A DNA stretch of 64,000 bases, taken from the NCBI RefSeq assembly GCF_018866305.1, contig NZ_CP076456.1:558001-622000 (forward strand), in the 5' to 3' direction. The notes under the pieces are model-generated. The model had not been told where the DNA came from, ran no database searches, and was given only the letters and a program-made list of their open reading frames with translations. Source of the stretch: Arthrobacter sunyaminii (GTDB taxonomy: Bacteria > Actinomycetota > Actinomycetes > Actinomycetales > Micrococcaceae). Shown in pieces: positions 45,322 to 53,944 of this stretch. How positions within the stretch are numbered: the first letter of the stretch is position 1; every line of letters begins with the position of its first letter. The translations under genes were made by a program, and so were the position numbers.

Positions 45322-46287
45322 ATGCAGAACCCGCCGCGCATTACCGCCAACGGCAACCTCGGACCTGTTGATGCGGCGCTGGTGCCGCGTTATGCCGGAC
45401 CTGCCACCTATGCCCGCCTGCCCAGGCTGGACCAGGTGCAGCACGCTGATGTTGCCGTGGTGGGAGTGCCTTTTGACACCGGTGTCTCTTTCCGTCCGGG
45501 CGCCCGCTTTGGGGCCAACCATGTCCGTGAGGCGTCCAGGCTCCTGCGTCCGTACAACCCGGCGCAGGATGCCTCGCCGTTCGAGAACCTGCAGGTGGCG
45601 GACGCAGGTGACATGGCAGTCAACCCGTTCAACATCAATGAAGCAATCGAGTCAATCCAGGCAAACGCGCTGGATCTGACCGCGGGCGGGTCCAAGCTCC
45701 TCACCCTGGGCGGAGACCATACGATTGCCCTTCCGCTGCTGCGTGCAGCTACCGAGCGTGCAGGCCAGCCCGTGGCGCTGCTGCACTTCGATGCCCACCT
45801 GGATACCTGGGACAGTTACTTTGGTGCTGAATACACGCACGGTACTCCGTTCCGCAGGGCGGTGGAGGAGGGAATCCTCGATACCGAAGCTATTTCACAC
45901 GTGGGTACCCGTGGACCGCTGTACGGCAAGCGGGACCTGGAGGATGACCGCCGCTTTGGTTTCGGCATCGTGACGTCCTCCGATGTTTTCCGTCAGGGCG
46001 TGGATGAAGTGGTTGCCAAGCTGCGGGACCGGATCGGAAACCGTCCGCTGTACATCTCGGTGGACATTGACGTCCTGGACCCTGCCCACGCCCCCGGAAC
46101 CGGCACCCCTGAAGCCGGTGGCATGACCAGCCGCGAGCTGCTGGAAATCCTGCGGGGCCTGCGCGGCATGAACCTGGTGGGCGCCGACATCGTTGAGGTT
46201 GCTCCCGCGTATGACCACGCCGACATCACCGCGGTGGCCGCCTCCCATGTGGCCTATGACCTGATCACCCTCATGGGACTTTCGTAA
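45322..46287 (+). CDS. Agmatinase/guanidinobutyrase-family ureohydrolase
   Basis: A 321-residue manganese-dependent ureohydrolase that splits a guanidino group to urea. The metal ligands are visible: H133 in GGDHT, D157, H159 and D161 in FDAHLD, and D248 and D250 in [10 protein letters not shown]. Residues that would separate agmatinase from 4-guanidinobutyrase cannot be settled from sequence alone. GGAG lies 7 bases before ATG 45322. The next gene starts directly after its stop codon (TAAATG), showing translational coupling with a ThDP enzyme. That pairing fits arginine transaminase-pathway enzymes (inference). Confidence 0.9.
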   Translation: MQNPPRITANGNLGPVDAALVPRYAGPATYARLPRLDQVQHADVAVVGVPFDTGVSFRPGARFGANHVREASRLLRPYNPAQDASPFENLQVADAGDMAVNPFNINEAIESIQANALDLTAGGSKLLTLGGDHTIALPLLRAATERAGQPVALLHFDAHLDTWDSYFGAEYTHGTPFRRAVEEGILDTEAISHVGTRGPLYGKRDLEDDRRFGFGIVTSSDVFRQGVDEVVAKLRDRIGNRPLYISVDIDVLDPAHAPGTGTPEAGGMTSRELLEILRGLRGMNLVGADIVEVAPAYDHADITAVAASHVAYDLITLMGLS

Positions 46288-48045
46288 ATGAGCGGGACGG
46301 GCCAGAGCGGAGCGCCCGGCACAACGCGCCACGTTCGCGATGAGGAAATCCCGAACACTTTGCTGTCCGAGGAAGCCGTGCTGCCCGGCGGCGCCCCGCC
46401 GGTGCGCAACGGCGGAGACCTGGTGGTGGAAACCCTTGCCGCGCTCGGTGCCACCACCGTCTTCGGTATCCCCGGACAGCATGCGCTGGGCCTGTTCGAC
46501 GCCCTGTCCCGTTCCAGCCTCCGCTTTGTGTCCTCGCGGGTGGAGAACAACTCCGCTTTTGCCGCCGACGGGTTCTCGCGTGCCACCGGCCAGGTGGGAG
46601 TTGTCTTCCTGTCCACCGGTCCCGGAGCCCTGACAGCGCTCGCCGGGCTGCAGGAGGCCTATGCCACCGGCGTGCCCATGGTGGTGGTGGCCAGCCAGAT
46701 TCCCATCGAGGGACTGGGCGCCCGGCGCCGCGGCATGCTCCATCAGCTTGATGACCAGAAGGCTTCGGCGGCCAACGTCACCAAGAGCCAGCGCCTCATC
46801 CAGCACGCTTCGGGCATTCCCTCGGCCATCCAGGATGCGTGGACGGAGGCCATCTCCTCGCCCATGGGGCCGGTATGGCTCGAGATACCCCAGAACGTCC
46901 TGCTGAACCCCGTGATGGTCCCCGCAGTCGAAGATGCGCTGGCAGAGCCCTTTGATAATCCGCCGCGGACCGAGCTGGTGAAGGAAGCGGTGCGGTGGCT
47001 TGCCGCTGCGGAACGTCCGGCGATTATTGCCGGTGGCGGAACCCGCCGCGGCAAAGCGGAAGCTGATCTGCTGGCGCTGGCGGAGAAACTGCGCGCGCCG
47101 GTGATCTGCACCCCCGGCGGCAACGGAGCGTTCCCCTGGAACCATGAGCTGTCGCTCCAATCCTGGATCGAGGACCGCCACACCACCGATGTCCTCGAAG
47201 ACGCCGATGTCCTGGTCGTCGTCGGCTCGTCGCTGGGCGAGGTCACGTCCAACTACTTCACGCTGCAGCCGCGCGGCCGGATTATCCAGATCGATGCCGA
47301 GCCCCGGGTGCTGGAATCCAACCGGCCGGCCCTCGGCATCCGCGCCGATGCCGGGCAGGCCCTCGCGGCACTGGATGAGGCGCTCGGTTCCGTGCTCGCC
47401 GATTCTCCGCGGAAGGAGCCGGACTGGAACGGACAGACCCCGGAGCAGCTGGTAGCCCGGACATTGGCACAGGTGGCTGACCGTCTGGACAGCCAGGATC
47501 TGGACATGGAACGGAAGTTCATGGCTGACATCCGGGCAGCCGTTCCCGCCTCCATGCAGACCTATTGGGACATGACCATTGCCGCGTACTGGGCGTGGAG
47601 CTGCTGGGACGCCAAATCCGGCCAGTTCCATTCCGCCCAGGGTGCCGGCGGCCTGGGTTACGGGTATCCCGGAGCCATCGGCGGCGCCGTCGGACTGGGG
47701 GAGCGGGTCCTGGCAGTCTCCGGCGACGGATCGGCCATGTATTCCATCGCAGAACTCGCCACTGCCCGGCAGCACAACCTGCCCGTCACCTGGCTGATTG
47801 TCGACGACGGCGGCTACGGCATCCTGCGCGAATACATGGTTGAGGCGTTCGGCAAGGCCACCGCCACCGAACTTGCCGGTCCTGACTTTGTGAAGCTGGC
47901 CGAGTCCTTCGGTGTTCCGGCGCGGAGAACGGCGCCCGACGGCGTACAGGCGGCACTGGAAGAAGCGTTTGCCGGCGAGGGGCCCAACGTGGTGGTGGTT
48001 GAAGCGACCATCGGACTTTTCGCTCCGACTCATCTGGCGGACTGA
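46288..48045 (+). CDS. Thiamine-diphosphate-dependent decarboxylase (acetolactate synthase-like)
   Basis: A 585-residue enzyme with the three ThDP-family domains. The PYR domain has the activating Glu E86 in SSRVENNSAFAADG, and the central domain has AIIAGGGTRRGKAE. The PP domain starts its motif GDGSAMYSIAELA near residue 478 and continues to LIVDDGGYGILREY, where the usual Asn(s) of the magnesium site read Asp-Asp. It is translationally coupled to the ureohydrolase. The pair resembles AruI (2-ketoarginine decarboxylase) plus guanidinobutyrase in the arginine transaminase route. Benzoylformate- or indolepyruvate-type decarboxylase is an alternative. Confidence 0.85.
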   Translation: MSGTGQSGAPGTTRHVRDEEIPNTLLSEEAVLPGGAPPVRNGGDLVVETLAALGATTVFGIPGQHALGLFDALSRSSLRFVSSRVENNSAFAADGFSRATGQVGVVFLSTGPGALTALAGLQEAYATGVPMVVVASQIPIEGLGARRRGMLHQLDDQKASAANVTKSQRLIQHASGIPSAIQDAWTEAISSPMGPVWLEIPQNVLLNPVMVPAVEDALAEPFDNPPRTELVKEAVRWLAAAERPAIIAGGGTRRGKAEADLLALAEKLRAPVICTPGGNGAFPWNHELSLQSWIEDRHTTDVLEDADVLVVVGSSLGEVTSNYFTLQPRGRIIQIDAEPRVLESNRPALGIRADAGQALAALDEALGSVLADSPRKEPDWNGQTPEQLVARTLAQVADRLDSQDLDMERKFMADIRAAVPASMQTYWDMTIAAYWAWSCWDAKSGQFHSAQGAGGLGYGYPGAIGGAVGLGERVLAVSGDGSAMYSIAELATARQHNLPVTWLIVDDGGYGILREYMVEAFGKATATELAGPDFVKLAESFGVPARRTAPDGVQAALEEAFAGEGPNVVVVEATIGLFAPTHLAD

Positions 48046-48062
48046 CGGACTGACGTCGAACG

Positions 48063-48094
48063 GGTTGCCCTTCACCTGTGGTTGAAGGGCAGCC
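48063..48094 (+). terminator. Stem-loop after the ThDP enzyme gene
   Basis: GGTTGCCCTTCA pairs with TGAAGGGCAGCC (one G-T pair) around an 8-base loop, 17 bp after the stop. The T-tract is weak. Confidence 0.6.
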
Positions 48095-48162
48095 CTGCTT
48101 CGCCTGCTCGGAGATCATTCTGCGTGGTTCACGGCCGCAGTTGACCCGGTTCATTTAGTTCG

Positions 48163-48199
48163 TTGACTCAGGCAATCAATAGTCGTATCGTTGCCTGAG
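48163..48199 (+). promoter_or_regulatory. MarR operon promoter and inverted-repeat operator
   Basis: TTGACT (48163-48168) and TATCGT (48186-48191) are 17 bp apart. CTCAGGCAA (48167-48175) and TTGCCTGAG (48191-48199) form a 9-bp inverted repeat with a 15-bp spacer, overlapping the -35 and -10 elements. This is likely the autoregulatory site of the adjacent MarR gene. Confidence 0.75.
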
Positions 48200-48229
48200 G
48201 CAAACAACAATGTTCCAGACAGGTGTTCC

Positions 48230-48727
48230 GTGGCAGTAAACCAGCGATCAGCTGAAGAATTAATCACGCTCATATTCCGGCTCCAGCGCCAGCTCCGCTG
48301 CGTCGCGCAGAAAGGCGCCGATCCCCGGAGCCCGGGCACTGCCCTGCAGGGCGTCATGCGAATAATTGGCGACCACGGAGAGATCCGTGCCACCGAGCTG
48401 GCAGAAAAGCTCGGCATCGGAACCGCCGGGCTCAGCCGGCATCTCTCCGAACTTGTCACCATGGGGTACGTCTGCCGCCGTCCGCACCCTGATGACGGCC
48501 GGGCCTACCTCATCAGCCTGACTCCGGCTGGAACCCAAGCGGTCTCAGACGAGATGCACCGCCGGGCAGCACTGCTTCAGGACATGCTCGAGCACTGGAC
48601 CGATGAAGAAGCCCTCTCGGCCAGTGAATCCCTGACCAAGCTCACGGAGAGCCTGCAAACAGCCATCCGCGCAATGAAGCCGGGTACCATCCAACCGCCC
48701 ATCCCGGCAGGAGAAAAAACTAAGTGA
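48230..48727 (+). CDS. MarR-family transcriptional regulator
   Basis: A 165-residue winged-helix protein. The recognition region is ATELAEKLGIGTAGLSRHL, and RRPHPDDGRAYLISLTPAG is the wing typical of MarR. It likely represses its own operon through the inverted repeat 31-63 bp upstream, releasing it when a toxic ligand appears. GTG 48230 is preferred, because the upstream TTG 48191 lies inside the operator. Its stop overlaps the start of the exporter gene (GTGA). Confidence 0.9.
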   Translation: MAVNQRSAEELITLIFRLQRQLRCVAQKGADPRSPGTALQGVMRIIGDHGEIRATELAEKLGIGTAGLSRHLSELVTMGYVCRRPHPDDGRAYLISLTPAGTQAVSDEMHRRAALLQDMLEHWTDEEALSASESLTKLTESLQTAIRAMKPGTIQPPIPAGEKTK

Positions 48728-50514
48728 CAGAGTCGCAAAGAACCACTACCGCAGAAAGTACCAAGTCCGCGCCGGCCAAAGTCCGCAGGAACGGCAAGCC
48801 TGCACGCCAGGACCACGTTCCGGGCGAGATGAGCCACCGGCAGATCCTGCAGGCCCTGACCGGCCTGCTGGCCGCACTGTTCACCGCCATGCTGAGCACC
48901 ACTATCGTGGCCAACGCGCTGCCGACCATCATGGCCGATCTGCACGGAACCCAGACGGACTTCGCCTGGGTGGTCACAGCGGCGCTGCTGGCCAACGCCG
49001 TCTCCACCCCTATCTGGGGCAAGCTGGCGGACCTGTTCAGCAAGAAGCTGCTGGTCCAGCTAAGCATCATTGTCTTCGTGATTGGCTCGGTCATTGCGGG
49101 GCTGGCGGACAACATGACCGTCCTGCTCTCTGCCCGTGTGGTCCAGGGCCTGGGCATGGGCGGCCTGACCGCCCTGACGCAGGCCGTCATCGGCTCCATC
49201 ATTCCGCCGCGCGAACGCGGCCGGTACTCCGGCTATATGGGCGCGGTGATGGCTGTGGCCACTGCCGGCGGTCCCTTGCTGGGCGGGTTTATCGTGGACA
49301 GCCCGCTGGGCTGGCGGTGGACCTTCTTCCTCTGCGTGCCGCTGGCCGTAGTGGCACTGTTCCTGCTTCAGGTCACGCTTCGCCTGCCGCACACCCGCCG
49401 CAAGGTCAGCATTGACTGGCTCGGGTCGATCCTGCTGACCGCCGGAGTTTCGCTGCTGCTGATCTGGGTGTCGTTCGCCGGAAAGGCCGGCTACTACGAA
49501 TGGATGTCCTGGCAGACCGCAGCCATGGTTGGCGGCGCCGTCGTGCTCCTGGCCCTGCTGGTCCTGGTGGAATCCAAGGTCCGCGAGCCCATCATCCCGC
49601 TGAAGATCATCCGCGAGCGCACCACGGCGCTGTCCATTGTTGCCTCTGTGACCGTGGGTATCGCGATGTTTGGTTCCACCACCTTCCTGGGCCAGTACTT
49701 CCAGATCGCCCGCGGGTTCAGCCCCACGGAAGCCGGGCTGCTGATGCTGCCAATGATTGCGGGCAACCTGGCCGGTTCCGTGGGATCCGGTCAGCTGATC
49801 AGCCGCTTTGGCAAGTGGAAGCGGTTCCTGATTGCCGGCACGATCATGGTCATCGCCGGTGCGGGCCTGGCCGGAACCATGGATCACGAAACCGACATGC
49901 TTCTGGTTAGCCTGTACATTTTTGTCCTCGGCCTGGGCATGGGGCTGCTGATGCAGAACCTGGTTCTGGCTGTGCAGAACACGGTCCGGGTCTCCGAGGT
50001 AGGTTCGGCCAGCGCATCGATCGCGTTCTTCCGCACCGTCGGCGGCGCCGTGGGCGTCTCCGTTCTGGGCGCCGTGATGTCCAGCTCCGTGAGCAGCCGG
50101 GCTGCTGACGGCCTGCGTGCCGCCAACATTCCCGTGTCCGACGGCGGTGCCGGCGACTCGCTCGACATCGGCGGCATGCCGCCGGCCATTCAGGGTATTT
50201 TCCGCGCCGCTTACGGTGACGCCACGGCCACGATTTTCCAGATTGCCGCCGTGATTTCAGTGGTGGCCCTGATCGCAGTGCTCCTGATCAAGGAGCAGGT
50301 GCTGCGACGCACGCTGGACATCACTCCCGCGCCCATGCCGCAGGCTAATCCCGATCTGACCGGAAGCTCGGAAACCCTCAGCGCGGCAGCTGGCACCGGC
50401 ACAGCGCCCGACGGCGGCACAGCATCCGATACCGGCACAGCGCCGGGCGGCGACGCGGCAACGCGCCCACGCTCAACAGCTGGAGCCGCCCGGGGCGGGA
50501 CCGGAACACACTGA
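48724..50514 (+). CDS. DHA2-family (14-helix) MFS drug exporter
   Basis: A 596-residue protein with 14 hydrophobic helices, of the EmrB/QacA type. Marks are FTAMLSTTIVANALPTIMADL in helix 1, WGKLADLFSKKLLVQ (motif A) and ARVVQGLGMGGLTALTQAVI (motif B-like). GYMGAVMAVATAGGPLLGG is motif C of drug antiporters. The last 60 residues are a Gly/Thr/Ala/Pro-rich cytosolic tail. It overlaps the MarR stop by 4 bp, so it is co-translated and ligand-controlled. The substrate is unknown. Confidence 0.92.
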   Translation: MTESQRTTTAESTKSAPAKVRRNGKPARQDHVPGEMSHRQILQALTGLLAALFTAMLSTTIVANALPTIMADLHGTQTDFAWVVTAALLANAVSTPIWGKLADLFSKKLLVQLSIIVFVIGSVIAGLADNMTVLLSARVVQGLGMGGLTALTQAVIGSIIPPRERGRYSGYMGAVMAVATAGGPLLGGFIVDSPLGWRWTFFLCVPLAVVALFLLQVTLRLPHTRRKVSIDWLGSILLTAGVSLLLIWVSFAGKAGYYEWMSWQTAAMVGGAVVLLALLVLVESKVREPIIPLKIIRERTTALSIVASVTVGIAMFGSTTFLGQYFQIARGFSPTEAGLLMLPMIAGNLAGSVGSGQLISRFGKWKRFLIAGTIMVIAGAGLAGTMDHETDMLLVSLYIFVLGLGMGLLMQNLVLAVQNTVRVSEVGSASASIAFFRTVGGAVGVSVLGAVMSSSVSSRAADGLRAANIPVSDGGAGDSLDIGGMPPAIQGIFRAAYGDATATIFQIAAVISVVALIAVLLIKEQVLRRTLDITPAPMPQANPDLTGSSETLSAAAGTGTAPDGGTASDTGTAPGGDAATRPRSTAGAARGGTGTH

Positions 50515-50543
50515 TCCAGTCCGGCTGCAGGGCGCCTTTATAT

Positions 50544-50642
50544 AAGGCACCTATCGTATATAAGGCACCTATCGAAAGAGGCACCTATCGAAACAGGCCC
50601 TATCTAAAGAGGCCCTATCAAGCACCTATATAAACAAGCACC
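50544..50642 (+). repeat. Degenerate tandem repeat array, consensus AGGCACCTATCGAAA
   Basis: Three near-identical units AGGCACCTATCG begin at 50545, 50563 and 50579 (periods 18 and 16). They are followed by shortened AGGCCCTATC units at 50595 and 50610 and by AAGCACC units near 50620 and 50636. Spacers are AT-rich (TATATA, AAAG, AAAC). The array directly follows the exporter stop and leads into a terminator whose 3' arm contains GGTGCCT, the complement of AGGCACC. No coding function is evident. Confidence 0.8.
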
Positions 50643-50680
50643 GACCCGACCCCGTTCAGGGGCCGGGCCGGTGCCTTTCT
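50638..50680. terminator. Terminator between convergent exporter and monooxygenase genes
   Basis: GCACCGACCCGACCCC pairs with GGGGCCGGGCCGGTGC (two A-C mismatches) around a 5-base loop and is followed by CTTTCT. Confidence 0.7.
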
Positions 50681-50709
50681 GCTAAGCGCAGGCGCCAGGG
50701 ACGACCGGG

Positions 50710-51924
50710 TTACTGCATCGTGAACCGGCGGGCCACAAGATTGCCTGCCGCGGGGGAGCGCAGAACCCGGGCCAGGCCGGCGTTCCGGGCGGCCAGCAGT
50801 GCAGGGGCCAGCGGACGGCCGAGAGCCATGTTCAGCTGAGCCTGCGCCGAAGCTACCCGGGCAGCCCGGAGTCGCTGCCTCTCGTAGACCGCCAAAGACG
50901 CTCCGACGTCCCGCCCGTCCAGTGAGGCGGTGATGATGGGAGCGAGCGCCGCCGCATCCAGCCAGCCGAGGTTCATGCCCTGGCCGCCAATCGGACTGAC
51001 CTCGTGGGCCGCATCGCCAATAAGAACCGTGCGCCCGCGCACCAGATTCCGGACCAGGCCGGTGCGCACCGCAAAGGCACTGAGCATGGTGTTGGAAGCC
51101 GGATCCGGGCTGACGCCGGTGCGCTCTCCAACCATGGCGGCCAAGTCCGCCGCGGTAGCCGTGCCCAGCAGCTGATCGGTATGGGCCACCCAGCGGCGGA
51201 TTCCGCCCGGAAGGGGGAAGGACTCCACGATGCCGCCGGACTCCAGATACAGCACGGCGGTGCTTCCGTCTCCCGTGCTGTCAATGAAGTCGCCCATCAG
51301 GTAGGTGTCCCGCAGCGCGCGGGTCCGGCAGGGGGTTCCCAGCAATTGCCGAACGCCGGACCGCGCGCCGTCAGCCGCCACGACAATCTGTGCGGACATT
51401 CCAATGTCCCCTGATTCGCCTGACTCTTCGGATCGGTCGGAAGCACCGGTCCTGACGCCGCTGATCCGGACCCGGCCGCCGTCGTCGTGCAGTTCCGTGA
51501 CCCTTACTCCGCGCACCAGGGCGCCAGGATCCAGCTCCTTCAGCCGCGCTTCCAAAAGTGCTTCGGTGCGCAGCTGCGGCAAAGTCAGAACGTAGGGGAA
51601 CCGCTCGGACGCGGCCGCGAAATCCAGGGCGGCCACATGCCGTCCGCTGCTGCGGGCTTCGCCGCGCCGGATCTGCACGCCTTCACCGGTGACCCTCTCG
51701 GCAACTCCGGCACCGGCCAGGGCCTCGAGCGACGGGGGATGGATGCCGATGGCCCGCGAATGCGCCGAACGTTCGCGCCGCTGTTCCAAAACCTGCACGC
51801 TGGCACCGGCCTGGGCCAGCAGCACCGCCAGGAAAACGCCAACGGGTCCGCCGCCCACCACAGCCACATCAGTTTCCGTCCGGGGAACGGCGACGGCGGC
51901 GGGACGCTGCGCCTGCGCCGTCAC
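50710..51924 (-). CDS. FAD-dependent monooxygenase (third gene of type III PKS operon)
   Basis: A 404-residue group A flavin monooxygenase. The N-terminal FAD motif is DVAVVGGGPVGVFLAVLLAQ, then an ADGARSGVR motif and GDAAHEVSPIGGQGMNLGW, with no C-terminal thioredoxin-like domain. It probably hydroxylates the aromatic or pyrone product of the type III polyketide synthase. GTG 51924 overlaps the methyltransferase stop (GTGA); the earlier ATG 51990 would overlap it by 70 bp and is less likely. It ends before the terminator shared with the exporter. Confidence 0.88.
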   Translation of the reverse strand: MTAQAQRPAAVAVPRTETDVAVVGGGPVGVFLAVLLAQAGASVQVLEQRRERSAHSRAIGIHPPSLEALAGAGVAERVTGEGVQIRRGEARSSGRHVAALDFAAASERFPYVLTLPQLRTEALLEARLKELDPGALVRGVRVTELHDDGGRVRISGVRTGASDRSEESGESGDIGMSAQIVVAADGARSGVRQLLGTPCRTRALRDTYLMGDFIDSTGDGSTAVLYLESGGIVESFPLPGGIRRWVAHTDQLLGTATAADLAAMVGERTGVSPDPASNTMLSAFAVRTGLVRNLVRGRTVLIGDAAHEVSPIGGQGMNLGWLDAAALAPIITASLDGRDVGASLAVYERQRLRAARVASAQAQLNMALGRPLAPALLAARNAGLARVLRSPAAGNLVARRFTMQ

Positions 51925-52694
51925 GGTTTCGTCCCGGGCGGAGAATGCATCAGCAGGTTTTGCCACGGCCGGTGCTGCACGCAGTTCCATCCGGGCGGAG
52001 CGGCGGCAGCCAGTTCGTCCGCTGTGTAGCTGCGGCGGATGGAGGTCAGTCCGTCCCGGCGGATAAAGCTGCCCGGGAAGAACGGCAGGGTACCGGCGGA
52101 GAAAAGGGCGTAACCCCAGCGGCTGCGTTCAATGTCGCTGTGCAGGCTGAGCCTGCTGCCCAGCTGCTCCGAGTCTGCCAGCAGGGACCGGAACTGCTCA
52201 TCGGTGAGGTGATGCAGGACGTGGTTGGAGATGACGACGTCGTACGTCCTGCCTTCTTCGACCAGCTCGGAACTGAATGCCTGCCGGAAAGCCAGACCGG
52301 GTATGGGTGTCTGCGACGACGCAAAAGCATGTGCCCGCTCATCCGGATCGATTCCTGTGATCTCCAGCTGCAGGCCGTCGCGGCGGGCCCAGCGTGCCAG
52401 CATCCGGGGGACATCGCCGCCCCCGGAGCCAATATCCAACAGTGTGTTCACCCGGTCTGCGTCGAAGTTGGGACGGAGGTAGGTGACATAGTTGCGCCGC
52501 CAGCCGGAGACCACGGTGTTGATCAACCAAAACTGTTCGTAGGTCCGCCGCAGTTTCGCCGGATCGCAGTCGGAGCGGTCCATTTCTTCCACGGCATCCG
52601 TGTTCCGCTCGGTGAGGGACCGCAGGTGCGGCGGGGTGAGCCGCCGGACCAACGGTCCCTGCGCCAGGGCACCCGTGGAGATTTCGGTCCTCAC
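51921..52694 (-). CDS. SAM-dependent methyltransferase (second gene of type III PKS operon)
   Basis: A 257-residue class I methyltransferase. SAM motif I is LLDIGSGGGDVPR near residue 86, followed by GIDPDERAHAF and DVVISNHVLHHL (motifs II and III). It probably methylates the polyketide product or its hydroxylated form. Its GTG start overlaps the synthase stop by 4 bp (GTGA), and its own stop overlaps the next gene in the same way, giving a tightly coupled three-gene operon. Confidence 0.88.
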   Translation of the reverse strand: MRTEISTGALAQGPLVRRLTPPHLRSLTERNTDAVEEMDRSDCDPAKLRRTYEQFWLINTVVSGWRRNYVTYLRPNFDADRVNTLLDIGSGGGDVPRMLARWARRDGLQLEITGIDPDERAHAFASSQTPIPGLAFRQAFSSELVEEGRTYDVVISNHVLHHLTDEQFRSLLADSEQLGSRLSLHSDIERSRWGYALFSAGTLPFFPGSFIRRDGLTSIRRSYTADELAAAAPPGWNCVQHRPWQNLLMHSPPGTKP

Positions 52695-53944
52695 ACGCCT
52701 GCCGGAGCGGGAACGGCCGGGTTTGCCGGGTCCTGTTCCGCAGCGGTTCCTTCGGCCACAGTTCCTTCAGCCGCAGTTCCTTCAGCCGCACCGTCCGTCG
52801 CGGCAGGGGTTACCGGACCGCCAACCCGGGTGAACAGACCGGTTTCCACAGTCAGCCCGGGGCCGAAGGCCATGGAGCAGATGCGCTCATTTCCGCCGCG
52901 GAAGGGCTGGTCCATGATGTGCTTGAGCACAAACATCACCGTTGCACTGGACATGTTGCCCCAGTTCCGCAGTGTTTCGCGGGCCGGAACCAGCTGCTCT
53001 TCGGTGAGGTCGAGTTTGGCCTCCACCTTGTCCAGGATGCTGCGGCCGCCCGGATGGATGGCCCAATGTTCAATGTCACGGTAGGCCTGCCCGGCAAGGC
53101 CCGGGTCGTGGGCCAGCAACGGTTCGAGTGCGCCCACAATGTGGTCGTCAATGATGTGCGGGACATAGGTTCCCAGAACCATTTCAAAGCCCTCGTCGCC
53201 GATGTTCCAGGCCATGGATTCCTCACCCACCGGGGTGAGGATGGTTTCGAAATGGTCCAGCTGAATACCCGGAGCATTGCCCGGCAGGTCCCGGGCCGTA
53301 ATGACGGCTGCGGCTGCCCCGTCGGCAAAAAGGGAGGATCCCATGATGGTGTCCGGATCATTGGAGGTGCGCACATGCAAAGAGCACAGCTCCGCGCTGA
53401 CCACCAGCACCACGGCGTCTGGATCCGCATCACAGAATGACTTTGCTGCCCGCATCGCAGGAAAAGCGGCGTAACAGCCCATGAAGCCAAGATGGAAGCG
53501 CTGCACTGACGGGTTCAGGCCAAGCGCCCGGACTACTTTGTAATCAGGTCCGGGATTGAAAAATCCGGTGCAGGAAACCGTAATGACATGGGTGATGTCT
53601 TCCGGGGCGATTCCCTCGCAGGCATCGACGGCCTTGCGGGCGGATTCAATGAAAAGTTTGGTGGCCTCGGCCGCGAAAATATCGTTCCGGGTTTTGGTGC
53701 TGGGACTGAGCATATTGCCGGATTCGGCATCAAAGAATTTGGCATTTTCAGTCCGGTAGGACAGCGAAAGCTCAGCCAGGGCAGTGCGTCGGGTATCGAT
53801 GGCGGCAGAGTTGAAACAGGTGGTCACCAGCCTTTGTCCCAGCCTGGTAAGGCCGGGTTGGGCGGCGAAGACATCACGTGCTTCGGTTTGTACCAGCACG
53901 GTGGGCGGGACAGCAATTTCCAGTGATCTTAGGGTAACCGTCAT
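52691..53944 (-). CDS. Type III polyketide synthase (chalcone synthase-like)
   Basis: A 417-residue thiolase-fold synthase that condenses malonyl-CoA onto an acyl-CoA starter. The catalytic triad is C157 (HLGFMGCYAAF), H297 (WAIHPGG) and N330 (NWGNMSSA). Other marks are SCTGFFNPGPDY and SSLFADGAAAAV. The last 40 residues are an unusual Ala/Glu/Gly/Thr tail with AAEGT-AAEGT-VAEGT repeats encoded by 15-bp tandem repeats (about 52738-52790), absent in typical synthases. The downstream methyltransferase and monooxygenase suggest a modified alkylresorcinol, pyrone or quinone product (inference). Confidence 0.93.
   Translation of the reverse strand: MTVTLRSLEIAVPPTVLVQTEARDVFAAQPGLTRLGQRLVTTCFNSAAIDTRRTALAELSLSYRTENAKFFDAESGNMLSPSTKTRNDIFAAEATKLFIESARKAVDACEGIAPEDITHVITVSCTGFFNPGPDYKVVRALGLNPSVQRFHLGFMGCYAAFPAMRAAKSFCDADPDAVVLVVSAELCSLHVRTSNDPDTIMGSSLFADGAAAAVITARDLPGNAPGIQLDHFETILTPVGEESMAWNIGDEGFEMVLGTYVPHIIDDHIVGALEPLLAHDPGLAGQAYRDIEHWAIHPGGRSILDKVEAKLDLTEEQLVPARETLRNWGNMSSATVMFVLKHIMDQPFRGGNERICSMAFGPGLTVETGLFTRVGGPVTPAATDGAAEGTAAEGTVAEGTAAEQDPANPAVPAPAGV

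Noticed and set aside
45895..48075. A 726-codon open frame on the minus strand opposite the ureohydrolase and ThDP enzyme genes
   Set aside because: It is the antisense shadow of two clear genes. Its translation is rich in His, Gly and Gln with no domain, as expected from GC-rich codon mirroring.
50544..50642. The repeat array as a CRISPR
   Set aside because: The units are about 12 bases long, degenerate and separated by only 4-6 bases, and there are no cas genes.
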